A stretch of 64,000 nucleotides of DNA from the NCBI GenBank assembly GCA_017651645.1, contig JAGCCO010000042.1, positions 1 through 64,000 of the forward strand, given 5' to 3'. Positions 34,620 through 43,716 of the stretch are shown here, piece by piece. The notes below the pieces were generated by a model. The model was not told the DNA's origin. It made no database searches and saw nothing but the letters and a program-made list of their open reading frames with translations. Position numbers and translations under genes: made by a program. The stretch comes from Bacteroidales bacterium. GTDB lineage: Bacteria; Bacteroidota; Bacteroidia; Bacteroidales; F082. How positions within the stretch are numbered: the stretch's first letter is position 1; each line of letters begins with the position of its first letter.

Positions 34620-36485
34620 ATGTTGACTTTCCCTGAAATAGCATTGGATTTTCTGAAGAATCTGTTCTCGTTCGACAAGGCACATCCCTTGTTGTTCACC
34701 CAGTTTTATTTCTGGGCATTCTTCGCCATCGTGTTCGCGTTTTTCTGCCTGCTCAAAAACAAGTGCCTGCTCCGCAATACCTATCTGTTCTTTGTCAGCC
34801 TGTTTTTCTATTATAAGACCAGCGGGCTCTTCACTTTGATTCTGGTTTTCATCACCTTGTACAATTTCTTTGCGGGCAAATGGCTACACTCGCGAAAGAA
34901 AAACTGGAGTCGGAATACGGTGCTGGCCATCAGCGTCATTGTCAATCTGTCCACGCTTTTTTACTTCAAATACGCTTATTTCCTGACGGACGTCCTCAAC
35001 GACCTTACAGGCTTAAAATTCCGTGTGTTTGACGTCTTCTCGTGGGTGGGCAACCAAATCACTGGCGACAACCGCTTTAGCGTCGATGCCATCCTGCTGC
35101 CTGTGGGCATTTCGTTCTACACTTTCCAGGCCATCAGCTACATCATGGATGTTTACCGAAAGCGCATCGCGCCAGTGAAAAACATCTTCGATTTCGGTTT
35201 CTACGTCAGCTTCTTCCCGCAGCTGGTAGCAGGTCCCATCGTGAGGGCTAACGAGTTCATCCCGCAGCTGCACAAAAAATACTTCCTCAGCCGCAAGCAG
35301 TTCGGCATCGCTGTCTTTTGGATCATGAACGGATTGGTGAAGAAAATCGTGCTCAGCGACTACATCGCCATCAACTTCATCGACCGGGTGTTTGAGCAGC
35401 CCTTGATGTTTACTGGATTCGAGAATCTGATGGCGTTGTTTGGCTATTCTTTGCAAGTCTACGCTGACTTCTCGGGCTATACCGACATCGCTATCGGCGT
35501 GGCCATGCTGATGGGATTCTATCTGCCCAAGAACTTCAACTCGCCCTACAAAGCCAAGGATCCTGCCGAGTTCTGGAACCGCTGGCACATGTCGTTGTCA
35601 CGTTGGCTGAAAGACTACCTATACATCCCCTTGGGCGGCAACCGCAACGCCACTTTAGGCTCGTTCTGCATCATCGTTATGATTGCCGCCATCGCCGTGT
35701 TCCTCTCAAATAGTCTTTGGGTAGGCGTCGGTGTAGGTGTCCTCGCATTAATACTTGGCCTCGTTGCCATCTTCATCCCTGAAAAACGAAGGAAGATCAC
35801 CACCGAAATCAACCGCATGGACACGATGCTGCTTGGCGGCTTGTGGCACGGCGCCTCATGGAATTTCATGATCTGGGGTGGCCTGAATGGTATTGGCATG
35901 GTGTTCTTCCGTTTCTGGAAAGACTGGAACGTCTATGTGCGCACCTTGTTTATCTTTATTGTGACCGCAGGGCTAAAGGTGCTTTGCATCTATGTGCCTC
36001 AGCCCGTGTTTTATGTGCTCTGCGTATGGTGCCTCATCATCTTAGGCGGGAATATCCTCCGCATGTTATACAACCTGTTCGGCGGAAAAAGACCGTATCA
36101 GTGGCTGCAAGACGCTTGGGCCATCTTCCAGACCTTCACTTTCATCACGTTTACGCGACTGTTCTTCCGCAGCGGCTCCAACCTCGACCCTGCCGAAGCC
36201 AACGAAACCGCTTGGAACACCGCCAAGAACATGGTCAACCAGATGGGCAGCCATTGGGATTTGAACAGGGTGCCCGACATCATCACACACTATTACAATG
36301 TCTTCATCCTCATTGTGATAGGATTGATTATCCATTGGCTGCCGGAGAATTTCAAGCGACGTTACCGTATTTGGTTTGCCACAATGCCGATACCACTGAT
36401 GATTGTGGTATGCGCCCTCATCGTGTTTGTCATCTATCAGTTCATCACCGCTGATTTGCAGTCATTTATCTATTTCCAATTTTGA
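34620..36485 (+). CDS. MBOAT-family membrane O-acyltransferase (AlgI/PatA-like)
   Basis: This is a 621-residue protein with about 11 membrane helices. Signature regions are LLPVGISFYTFQAISYIMDVYR, SFFPQLVAGPIVRANEFIPQL, YADFSGYTDIAIG, FWNRWHMSLSRWLKDYLYIPLGGN and the catalytic His in GGLWHGASWNFMIWG. AlgI/PatA-type enzymes take acetyl from acetyl-CoA in the cytoplasm and pass it across the membrane to a periplasmic SGNH partner. Two such partners are encoded upstream in the same operon, together with a LysM protein. The target could be peptidoglycan or an exported polysaccharide. Confidence 0.92.
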   Translation: MLTFPEIALDFLKNLFSFDKAHPLLFTQFYFWAFFAIVFAFFCLLKNKCLLRNTYLFFVSLFFYYKTSGLFTLILVFITLYNFFAGKWLHSRKKNWSRNTVLAISVIVNLSTLFYFKYAYFLTDVLNDLTGLKFRVFDVFSWVGNQITGDNRFSVDAILLPVGISFYTFQAISYIMDVYRKRIAPVKNIFDFGFYVSFFPQLVAGPIVRANEFIPQLHKKYFLSRKQFGIAVFWIMNGLVKKIVLSDYIAINFIDRVFEQPLMFTGFENLMALFGYSLQVYADFSGYTDIAIGVAMLMGFYLPKNFNSPYKAKDPAEFWNRWHMSLSRWLKDYLYIPLGGNRNATLGSFCIIVMIAAIAVFLSNSLWVGVGVGVLALILGLVAIFIPEKRRKITTEINRMDTMLLGGLWHGASWNFMIWGGLNGIGMVFFRFWKDWNVYVRTLFIFIVTAGLKVLCIYVPQPVFYVLCVWCLIILGGNILRMLYNLFGGKRPYQWLQDAWAIFQTFTFITFTRLFFRSGSNLDPAEANETAWNTAKNMVNQMGSHWDLNRVPDIITHYYNVFILIVIGLIIHWLPENFKRRYRIWFATMPIPLMIVVCALIVFVIYQFITADLQSFIYFQF

Positions 36486-36489
36486 CATT

Positions 36490-36517
36490 GTAGAGACGGT
36501 GCATGCACCGTCTCTAC
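36490..36517. repeat. 28-bp perfect palindrome, GTAGAGACG family, copy 2 (intergenic)
   Basis: It is identical over 28 bases to copy 1 at 176-203. With flanking T and A the symmetry is 30 bases. It lies between the converging MBOAT and map genes, four bases after one stop and three before the other, and could act as a hairpin in both transcripts. Confidence 0.9.
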
Positions 36518-36520
36518 AAA

Positions 36521-37375
36521 TTAATGCGTCAAAATCTCCAGCCCCGTTTCGGTCATTAAGAATGTGTGCTCCCATTGCGCGGAAGGCAATTCGTCCTCAG
36601 TGATGACGGTCCAACCATCAGCCTTGTCAACGAAGACCTTCCAGGTGCCCATGTTGATCATCGGCTCGATGGTGAACACCATGCCTGGGACAAGCAACAT
36701 ACCCGTGCCTTTCTTGCCATAGTGCAGCACCTCGGGATCATCGTGGAATTTAAGACCCACGCCGTGGCCGCAGAGGTCGCGCACCACGCTGAAGCCGTTC
36801 TTATGGGCATGTTGCTGGATGGCGTTGCCGATGTCGCCAACGAAACCGAAAGGCTTAGCGGCTTCCATACCGATGTAGAGGCATTCCTTGGCCACATCCA
36901 CCAGTTTCTGCTTGCGTGCTGTGGTCTTGCCGATGACGTACATGCGCGAAGCATCGGCATAATAACCGTCAAGTATGGTGGTGCAGTCCACATTGACGAT
37001 GTCGCCTTCCTTCAGGATTTCCTTGGCCGACGGGATGCCATGGCAGACCACTTCATTGACAGAGACACACACGCTCTTGGGGTAGCCTTCGTAGCCCAAA
37101 GTGGCGGGTATGGCACCATGCTCAATGGTGTAGTTATGAACAATAACGTTGATTTCCAAGGTACTCATGCCCGCATGGATCTTCTCGCCCACAAGGTCGA
37201 GGATGGCCGTGTTGATGACGCCGCTCCGTTTGATGCCTTCAATCTCTTCTGGGGTGCGGATGAGGCTGCGTTTGGGCACCATCGCGCCTTTGGCCTCCAT
37301 CGCCATCACCTTTTTGTCCAATGCTGTCGGTTCCTGTCCGGCCGGCACACGCCATTTTCTACGCCTGTTAAACAT
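36521..37375 (-). CDS. map: Methionine aminopeptidase, type I
   Basis: This is a 284-residue enzyme that removes the initiator Met from new proteins. Metal ligands are visible: Asp130 (NVDCTT), Asp141 (YADASRMY), His204 (CGHGVG), Glu237 (TIEPMIN) and Glu269 (QWEHTF), with substrate His112 (VCHGIP). The first 40 residues (RRRKWRVPAGQEPT...) are an extra basic lead that some Bacteroidetes MetAPs carry. TATTTTTG upstream (37396-37403) is the likely promoter. Confidence 0.94.
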   Translation of the reverse strand: MFNRRRKWRVPAGQEPTALDKKVMAMEAKGAMVPKRSLIRTPEEIEGIKRSGVINTAILDLVGEKIHAGMSTLEINVIVHNYTIEHGAIPATLGYEGYPKSVCVSVNEVVCHGIPSAKEILKEGDIVNVDCTTILDGYYADASRMYVIGKTTARKQKLVDVAKECLYIGMEAAKPFGFVGDIGNAIQQHAHKNGFSVVRDLCGHGVGLKFHDDPEVLHYGKKGTGMLLVPGMVFTIEPMINMGTWKVFVDKADGWTVITEDELPSAQWEHTFLMTETGLEILTH

Positions 37376-37395
37376 ATTTTTCTGATTTTGGGCTG

Positions 37396-37403
37396 CAAAA
37401 ATA
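37396..37403 (-). promoter_or_regulatory. -7 element of map
   Basis: The complement reads TATTTTTG, 21 bases ahead of the ATG at 37375. Confidence 0.65.
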
Positions 37404-37418
37404 GTGTTTTTTTGAATA

Positions 37419-39380
37419 CTATTTTGCTATCACGATACCCAACTCCTTATTAATCTGTTTGCGGATGTCGTCAAGGTCTTTCTTGCGCTTCAGCAGAATG
37501 AATTGATCGTCCGCATCCTCGGTGGTTTTCAGTTCCTCCTCGATAGCCTTACGACGTTCTTCGATGATAAGGTCTTTGTAGCGGTAGATCGACGACAGCA
37601 CCGTGGCGCGAAGCATGTCTTCCTCACGCTTGACGAAGATACCGTATTTTTCCCACTGGTCAAGTTTATAGGGCGTGGAAAGCAGGTCGGCGGCCAGTTG
37701 GGCGATGGTCTCATCCTCATTTGAAACAAAAAACTGGTCATCAGGGATATATCCTGCATCGATGGCCTGGTCGAAGATATCGAATATCTTTTTATTGACA
37801 ACATTCGTGAAAACGAAGTCATCCATCTTCAGGTCATCGACAATCAGCTGCGCCACAGAGACCTGCTCATAAATCTTCTCACCGTTTTCATCCAAACGCT
37901 CGTCGGCAATCATCTCTTTACCGTACATCAACAAGAGCTTCACCAACTCACGTTCTTGGAAATAGCCTGCAGGCAGTTGGTCATCAACACTTTCCTCCTG
38001 CTTGGGCGTCACCGTTGTAGCATCTGTCTCGGGAACCACATTGTCCTCAATCCCCAAGGTCTTCTTCAGCTTTGACCGTAGAATCTTGTTTAGTTCGTTG
38101 GTGAGCGTCTGCTCGGGTATATCCAAGAGGCGGCTGCATTCCTTCACATAAGTGATGCGGAAGATGCTGTCGGGGATGACGGAGATGGTCTCCACAATCT
38201 CACGAATCACCTGTCCCCGTTTGATGGGGTCGCTTTCAGCATCCTTTAGCAGCAGCTCGGTCTTGAAACGGATGAAGTCTTTCGCGTTCTCTTTCAAGTA
38301 GTTGCTGACATACTCCGTCGAGAACTCCTTGCCGAAGGTGTCGGGGTCGTGCTCGGGGGGCAGCACCACCACACGGACGTTCATACCCTCGGAGAGAATC
38401 ATGTCGGTGCCCCGCAGAGCCGCATGGATGCCTGCCGCGTCACCGTCGTAAAGCATGGTGATGTTCTTCGTGTAACGCTTCACGAGGCGGATCTGCTCCA
38501 TCGTCAGCGAAGTGCCGCTACTGGCCACCACGTTCTCAATGCCGATCTGATGCATGCGCAACACGTCGAAATAGCCTTCCACGAGGATGCATTCATCCTG
38601 ACGGGCGATGGCGTTTTTGGCGAAATAGATGCCATAGAGCGTCTGCTTCTTATCGTAAATCTCTGACTCGGGCGAGTTCTGGTATTTCGGGCTCTTCTTG
38701 TCGTTGACGAGGATACGTCCGCCGAAACCGATGACGCGTCCCGTGAGGCTATGGATGGGGAACATCACGCGACCGTGATAGCGGTCGTAGAGGCCTTTCG
38801 AGCCTTTGATGGAGAGGCCTATCTGCTCCAAAAGCTCTTCTGAGTAGCCATTTTTCTTGGCGTGTTCGGTGAAGGCATCCCAATGGGCAGAATCAGGGTT
38901 GTAGCCGAGATGGAATTTCTCGATGATGGGGTTGAGATAGCCTCGTTCACGGAAATACTCCAAGCCGATGGTCTTGCCTTCTTCGGTATTCCATAAGGTA
39001 TCAACGAAATACTTGTCGGCGAATTCGTTGATGTTGTACATCTTCTCGCGGATGCTCTGCTGCATGATCTCCTCGGCAGTCTGTTGCTTCTCCTCGATTT
39101 TGATGTTGTACTTCTTGGCAAGGTACCGTAGCGCTTCGGGGTAGGTAAAATGCTCGTGTTCCATGAGGAACTTGGCCGAGTCGCCGGCCTTACCGCAGCC
39201 GAAGCACTTGAAGATGTTGCGCGCGGGATTGACACTGAACGATGGTGTCTTTTCGTTGTGGAACGGACAATTGCCCCATAGGTTCGACCCACGCTTCTTC
39301 AGCGTGACGAACTCGCCTACAACCTCCTCAATGCGAGCGGCTTGCAGGATTTGTTCCACTGTCTCCCTAGGTATGGCCAT
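37419..39380 (-). CDS. dnaG: DNA primase
   Basis: This is a 653-residue primase that lays RNA primers at the replication fork. The N-terminal CHC2 zinc finger has Cys38, His41, Cys59 and Cys62 (CPFH...CFGC). The Toprim core shows ECILVEGYFDVLRMHQ and MLYDGDAAG. The C-terminal third (about 450-653) is the divergent helicase-binding part, with a charged end. It is transcribed toward map with a 43-base gap. TAGTTTTG at 39397-39404 is a probable promoter. Confidence 0.95.
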   Translation of the reverse strand: MAIPRETVEQILQAARIEEVVGEFVTLKKRGSNLWGNCPFHNEKTPSFSVNPARNIFKCFGCGKAGDSAKFLMEHEHFTYPEALRYLAKKYNIKIEEKQQTAEEIMQQSIREKMYNINEFADKYFVDTLWNTEEGKTIGLEYFRERGYLNPIIEKFHLGYNPDSAHWDAFTEHAKKNGYSEELLEQIGLSIKGSKGLYDRYHGRVMFPIHSLTGRVIGFGGRILVNDKKSPKYQNSPESEIYDKKQTLYGIYFAKNAIARQDECILVEGYFDVLRMHQIGIENVVASSGTSLTMEQIRLVKRYTKNITMLYDGDAAGIHAALRGTDMILSEGMNVRVVVLPPEHDPDTFGKEFSTEYVSNYLKENAKDFIRFKTELLLKDAESDPIKRGQVIREIVETISVIPDSIFRITYVKECSRLLDIPEQTLTNELNKILRSKLKKTLGIEDNVVPETDATTVTPKQEESVDDQLPAGYFQERELVKLLLMYGKEMIADERLDENGEKIYEQVSVAQLIVDDLKMDDFVFTNVVNKKIFDIFDQAIDAGYIPDDQFFVSNEDETIAQLAADLLSTPYKLDQWEKYGIFVKREEDMLRATVLSSIYRYKDLIIEERRKAIEEELKTTEDADDQFILLKRKKDLDDIRKQINKELGIVIAK

Positions 39381-39396
39381 CGTTGTGATTTTTCGG

Positions 39397-39425
39397 CAAA
39401 ACTACGAAATAAATTCATACCTTTG
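39397..39425. promoter_or_regulatory. Divergent -7 elements for dnaG and the GH92 gene
   Basis: TAGTTTTG is read on the minus strand (complement of 39397-39404) 16 bases ahead of dnaG. TACCTTTG at 39418-39425 on the plus strand is 24 bases ahead of the GH92 ATG. Both match TAnnTTTG. Confidence 0.7.
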
Positions 39426-39449
39426 CAAATCGAATCAATTCAAAAGGCC

Positions 39450-41801
39450 ATGAAAAAGTTTCCGTTTTTGTTAATCGTTTTGAGCGTTATTGTCATAGGA
39501 TGTGCCAAACAGCCTGAGACCGCCGTCGAAAACGACAACACTGCAGATTACATCCAATACGTCAATCCCATCATCGGGACAAACGGCATGGGGCATACCT
39601 TCCCAGGGGCTTGTGCGCCTTTCGGCATCGTGCAGCTCAGCCCTGACACCGACACCGTGCCACATGACATCGACGGGGTGTATCAACCTCGGGTGTATGA
39701 ATACTGCGCCGGTTATCAGCACAAAGACAGTACCATCGTGGGCTTCAGCCATACCCACTTCAGCGGCACAGGGCATTCCGACTTGGGCGACATCCTAGTG
39801 ATACCTGTCACTGGAGAAATCAAATTCAATCCGGGAACTCAAACCAACCCTGATGCAGGTTACCGCTCCCGCTTCAGCCATGAATCGGAGATTGCTGTGC
39901 CAGGATATTACGAGGTCTTCTTGCAGGATTATGGCATCAAGGCTCAGCTTACTGCCACAGAACATGCTGGCATCCACCGTTATACCTATCCCGAAGGTCA
40001 AGATGGCAGCATCATTTTGGACTTGCAGCACGGCATCTACAACTACGACGGCAAGACGCTTTGGGCCAACCTTCGTGTGGAAAACGACACCCTGCTGACA
40101 GGCTACCGTATCACCAACGGCTGGGCGAGAACAAATTATACGTATTTCGCCATCAGTTTCAACCAACCCATTATTGATTATGGCTACCGCGAGTTGCAGA
40201 AGCCCAAATACAACGGAATGTGGGGTAAGTTTGACGTCAAGCACAACTTCCCTGAGATGACGGGGCGCAAGATTGTGGCCTATTTCACCTTTAATGAGCC
40301 TAAGACCTTAGAAATGAAAGTCGCCATTTCCGCTACCAGTACTGAAGGTGCCTTGCGCAACCTCCATGCCGAGACCGACAACAAAAACTTTGAGCAACTC
40401 CTTGCTAAGACTCAAGTCAAATGGAACAAGGAACTTTCCATCCTGCAAGCGGAAGGCACGGAGGACCAAAAAGCCATGCTTTACACCTCGCTTTATCACA
40501 CGATGATCAATCCCTCCATATACATGGACGTGGACGGTCAGTATCGTGGCATCGACCATAACATCCACCAAGCCGAAGGCTTCACCAACCACACCGTTTT
40601 CTCTTTGTGGGACACCTACCGTGCCTTGCATCCGCTCTTCAACGTGCTGCTACCCGAGCGCAACGCCGACATGGTGCAGTCCATGCTGAAACACAGCGAG
40701 CAAAGCGTCCATGGACTATTGCCCGTGTGGTCGCACATGGGCAACGAAAACTGGTGCATGATCGGCTACCATGCCGTCTCAGTGCTTTCGGATGCCTATA
40801 CCAAAGGTGTTGCAAACCAACAAGATGCCATGCTGAAAGCCATGGAACGCAGTTCGACATGTCCGTATTATGTCAACCTCGACGATTACCAAAAGCTCGG
40901 TTATGTCCCCTTTGACAAGAACAGTGGCTGTGTCTCGGTGACTCTGGAATACGCCTACGACGACTGGGCCATTTACCAAGCCGCACTGAAGGCAGGCAAC
41001 ACCGAAATGGCTAATACCTACAAGCAACGCGCCGCCAACTGGTGTAACACCTTTGACACAGAGTTGGGCTTTGCCCGTCCAAAGATGAGCGACGGCAGTT
41101 GGAAAGAACCCTTCAGCTTGATGGATACGGAAGGCGAGGGCTTTGTGGAAGGCAACTCCTGGGTGTATTCCTTCTATGTGCCACAAGATGTGAAAGGTCT
41201 CATTGCGGCGATGGGCGGCGATGCGCAGTTCATCCATAACTTGGATACTTTGTTCGTCATGCAGTTGCCTCCTGAGTTCTTCGAGAACACCGAAGACGTC
41301 ACCGAAGAAGGCCTGATGGGTTGCTACAACCACGGCAACGAACCAGCACATCATATCGCCTACCTCTACAACTGGACTTCACAGCCTTACAAGACGCAAT
41401 ACTGGCTACGCGAAATCATGAACCGTTTCTACAAGAACAACATTGACGGCCTCTGCGGCAACGACGACTGCGGCCAAATGTCGGCCTGGTACATCTTCTC
41501 CGTGATGGGCTTCTACCCTGTCTGCCCTGGCAGCGACCAGTATGTTCTAGGTGCGCCTTACCTGCCCTATTTGAAAGTCCGTCTAGGTAACGGCAAAACC
41601 ATGGAAATCAAAGCACCCGAGGTGAGTGATGAGAACCGTTATGTGCAGAAGGTAACTCTTAACGGAGAGGAAATCCATCAATTGTACTTGACTCATGAAC
41701 AATTGATGCAGGGCGGAGAATTGGTCTTTGAGATGGGTAACGAGCCGAATATGGAACGTGGCATGAGGCCTGAGGAAAAACCGTATTCAATGTCAGAATG
41801 A
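39450..41801 (+). CDS. GH92 family alpha-mannosidase, lipoprotein
   Basis: This is a 783-residue protein from ATG 39450, which opens a signal peptide with lipobox VIGC; a longer frame would cover the promoter. The mature part begins YIQYVNPIIGTNGMGHTFPGACAPFGIVQLSPDT, the hallmark of GH92 calcium-dependent alpha-mannosidases. Later landmarks are SHMGNENWCMIGYHAVSVLSDAY (catalytic-acid region) and GNDDCGQMSAWYIFSVMGFYPVCPGSDQYVLG. These exo-enzymes trim mannose from N-glycans or yeast mannan. It stands alone with no SusC/SusD pair next door, so it probably serves glycans imported or trimmed by systems elsewhere. Confidence 0.94.
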   Translation: MKKFPFLLIVLSVIVIGCAKQPETAVENDNTADYIQYVNPIIGTNGMGHTFPGACAPFGIVQLSPDTDTVPHDIDGVYQPRVYEYCAGYQHKDSTIVGFSHTHFSGTGHSDLGDILVIPVTGEIKFNPGTQTNPDAGYRSRFSHESEIAVPGYYEVFLQDYGIKAQLTATEHAGIHRYTYPEGQDGSIILDLQHGIYNYDGKTLWANLRVENDTLLTGYRITNGWARTNYTYFAISFNQPIIDYGYRELQKPKYNGMWGKFDVKHNFPEMTGRKIVAYFTFNEPKTLEMKVAISATSTEGALRNLHAETDNKNFEQLLAKTQVKWNKELSILQAEGTEDQKAMLYTSLYHTMINPSIYMDVDGQYRGIDHNIHQAEGFTNHTVFSLWDTYRALHPLFNVLLPERNADMVQSMLKHSEQSVHGLLPVWSHMGNENWCMIGYHAVSVLSDAYTKGVANQQDAMLKAMERSSTCPYYVNLDDYQKLGYVPFDKNSGCVSVTLEYAYDDWAIYQAALKAGNTEMANTYKQRAANWCNTFDTELGFARPKMSDGSWKEPFSLMDTEGEGFVEGNSWVYSFYVPQDVKGLIAAMGGDAQFIHNLDTLFVMQLPPEFFENTEDVTEEGLMGCYNHGNEPAHHIAYLYNWTSQPYKTQYWLREIMNRFYKNNIDGLCGNDDCGQMSAWYIFSVMGFYPVCPGSDQYVLGAPYLPYLKVRLGNGKTMEIKAPEVSDENRYVQKVTLNGEEIHQLYLTHEQLMQGGELVFEMGNEPNMERGMRPEEKPYSMSE

Positions 41802-41807
41802 AATAAT

Positions 41808-41835
41808 GTAGAGACGTTGCGCGCAACGTCTCTAC
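41808..41835. repeat. 28-bp perfect palindrome, GTAGAGACG family, copy 3 (intergenic)
   Basis: The arms GTAGAGACG/CGTCTCTAC enclose the core TTGCGCGCAA; with flanking T and A the symmetry is 30 bases. It starts six bases after the GH92 stop and ends 15 bases ahead of the mnmA -7 element, so it may serve as a hairpin after the GH92 gene. Confidence 0.9.
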
Positions 41836-41850
41836 AAACCGAAAAATACC

Positions 41851-41858
41851 TATTTTTG
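41851..41858 (+). promoter_or_regulatory. -7 element of mnmA
   Basis: TATTTTTG lies 18 bases ahead of the ATG at 41877. Confidence 0.65.
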
Positions 41859-41876
41859 CAGCAAATATCATGACCC

Positions 41877-42950
41877 ATGAACATTGCCGCACTGGTTTCG
41901 GGGGGCGTCGACAGCTCCGTGGTGGTGCCCCTGCTGAAAGAGCAGGGCTACGACCCGCATATCTTCTATATCAAGATCGGTATGGAAGGCAAGGAAGACC
42001 TTTCGAGCTGCCCGTCGGAGGAAGACATCGAGATCACGACCTATATCGCCAAGAAATACAGCTGTAAGTTCGACATCGTCGACCTGCAGCATGAGTATTT
42101 CGAGACGGTCGGTCGCTACACCATGGAGATGGTACGCAAGGGCCTCACGCCCAACCCCGACGTGATGTGCAACCGCTGGATCAAACTCGGTGCCTTCGAG
42201 GAGAAGGAAGGCCACAACTTCGACAAAATTGCCACGGGGCATTATGCCCGCTCGTGGGAGGATGAGAACGGCATCTTCTGGCTCGGCACGGCGGCCGACA
42301 CCTTCAAGGACCAGACCTACTTCCTGGGCCGCATCACCTATGCGCAGCTGAGCAAGGTCATCTTCCCCATCGGCGACATCACCAAACCCGAGGTGCGCCG
42401 TCTGGCTGCACAATACAAGCTGCCGAGCGCCGAACGCCACGACAGCCAGGGGATCTGTTTCTTGGGCAAGATCAACTACAACGACTACATCCGCGAATAC
42501 CTCGGCGAGATGCCTGGGGACATCGTGGAACTCGAGACGGGCAAGAAACTCGGTCGGCACAAGGGCTTCTGGTTCCACACCATCGGTCAGCGCAAAGGCC
42601 TCGGCCTCAGCGGCGGACCGTGGTTTGTGGTGAAGAAAGACATCCCGAACAATATCGTCTATGTGTCGCAGGGCTACGACCCTGTGGCGCAATATACCAA
42701 CATCGTTCCTTTAGGCGACTTGCAACCCATGAATCCTGCCTTGCAGTTCGTCGACGGACAGCGCATTCGTTTCAAGATCCGGCACCAGCCGGAGTTTACC
42801 TATGGCACGATTCGTCTCACGGAGCGCGGCGCTGACATCGTCTCGGAGGTGGCCATCTCGGGGGTAGCGCCTGGGCAGTTTGGGGTGGTGTATCATGAGG
42901 TGGAGCCTTTTGTAGTGGGTAGTGGGGTTATAGTGGAAACTGAAACGTAG
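41877..42950 (+). CDS. mnmA: tRNA-specific 2-thiouridylase MnmA
   Basis: This is a 357-residue enzyme that puts sulfur on U34 of tRNA-Lys, Glu and Gln. The PP-loop SGGVDSS is at 8-14. Catalytic cysteines are Cys98 (VMCNRWIK) and Cys194 (GICFLGK). The C-terminal barrel includes KGFWFHTIGQRKGLGL. An ATG seven bases earlier is out of frame. The sulfur-donor partner gene is not in the window. The REP-like array begins 13 bases after the stop. Confidence 0.94.
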   Translation: MNIAALVSGGVDSSVVVPLLKEQGYDPHIFYIKIGMEGKEDLSSCPSEEDIEITTYIAKKYSCKFDIVDLQHEYFETVGRYTMEMVRKGLTPNPDVMCNRWIKLGAFEEKEGHNFDKIATGHYARSWEDENGIFWLGTAADTFKDQTYFLGRITYAQLSKVIFPIGDITKPEVRRLAAQYKLPSAERHDSQGICFLGKINYNDYIREYLGEMPGDIVELETGKKLGRHKGFWFHTIGQRKGLGLSGGPWFVVKKDIPNNIVYVSQGYDPVAQYTNIVPLGDLQPMNPALQFVDGQRIRFKIRHQPEFTYGTIRLTERGADIVSEVAISGVAPGQFGVVYHEVEPFVVGSGVIVETET

Positions 42951-42963
42951 ACCAGACCTAAAA

Positions 42964-43071
42964 GCAGGCGAGGTTGTGTCGCCTGCACTCAAAGCAGGGA
43001 CTTACGTCGCCTGCACTCAAAGCAGGGACTCGCGTCGCCTGCACTCAAAAGCAGGGACTTACGTCGCCTGC
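42964..43071. repeat. Array of REP-like imperfect palindromes left of the Y1 transposase
   Basis: Four units of about 21 bases start at 42964, 42994, 43022 and 43051. Each begins GCAGG and ends CGCCTGC (for example GCAGGGACTTACGTCGCCTGC less its last base), separated by ACTCAAA spacers, period 28-30. Each unit is an imperfect palindrome. An inverted unit (CAGGCAACGTGAGTCCCTGC) lies at 43131-43153 directly before the transposase gene. Confidence 0.85.
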
Positions 43072-43172
43072 ATACCGAAATGCCGTCCCTACGGGACTGG
43101 GCGGAACCCCGTAAGGAGACGGACCTATGAACAGGCAACGTGAGTCCCTGCATGACAATAAAACAACAAACT

Positions 43173-43622
43173 ATGGCTAACACCTATACAAAACTCAATA
43201 TCCACATCGTGTTCCATGTCAAAAGAACGGGCATCACCATCCGAAAAAAAGACCTCGGACAGGTCTTTGCGTATATCGGTGGCATCATACAGAATGTAGG
43301 CGGATACCCTATCACCGTTGGTGGCATCACCAACCACATCCATATCCTTGCAACCATGCCTAAGACCATGAGCGTTGCCGAGTTTGTCCAGAAAATCAAG
43401 GCGAACAGTAGCAAGTGGATAAAGACTATTGACAGATACTATGAAGACTTTTCCTGGCAAGAAGGCTACGGTGCGTTCTGTGTTAGCCCATCACTACTGA
43501 AAAAGACCATCCGCTATATAGAGACACAAGAGCAACATCATCACGAAGTATCGGTTCGTGACGAGTTCATACAATTTCTAGAAGAAAACGGAATCGAATT
43601 TGACGAACGCTATCTCATCTAA
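43173..43622 (+). mobile_element. REP-associated Y1 (IS200-like) transposase gene
   Basis: This is a 149-residue single-strand transposase. I start at ATG 43173 (MANTYTKLNIHIVFHVKR), the usual opening of this family; an ATG at 43152 is also in frame. The HUH metal motif is NHIHIL (His55, His57). The nucleophile is probably Tyr114 in IRYIETQEQHHH. EGYGAFCVS is typical of the REP-associated group (RAYT). Imperfect palindromes on both sides, in opposite orientations (42964-43071 and 43131-43153; 43653-43699), are the expected substrate. The gene is full length with no frameshift, so it may be active or domesticated. No IS605-type partner tnpB is present. Confidence 0.88.
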
Positions 43623-43652
43623 CCAAGTCCCGTAGGGACGACAGACCTGTAA

Positions 43653-43699
43653 GCAGGCGACGTCAGTCCCTGCTCTTAACAGGTGACGTGAGTCCCAGC
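43653..43699. repeat. REP-like palindromes right of the Y1 transposase
   Basis: Two units, GCAGGCGACGTCAGTCCCTGC less its last base at 43653 and a weaker one from 43679 (CAGGTGACGTGAGTCCCAGC), run in the orientation opposite to the left array. They end 18 bases before the pseudouridine synthase gene. A related CGTAGGGACG motif lies at 43631-43640. Confidence 0.8.
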
Positions 43700-43716
43700 C
43701 TAAACAGCAAAATACC

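Noticed and set aside
39450..41801. Polysaccharide utilisation locus around the GH92 gene
   Set aside because: No SusC, SusD, sensor or other glycosidase gene is adjacent; neighbours are dnaG and mnmA.
41868..42692. Minus-strand open frame opposite mnmA
   Set aside because: mnmA has both catalytic cysteines and the PP-loop; the other strand has nothing recognisable.
42964..43071. CRISPR array
   Set aside because: Spacers are only 7 bases and constant, the units are imperfect palindromes and no cas gene is present; a REP-type array fits better.
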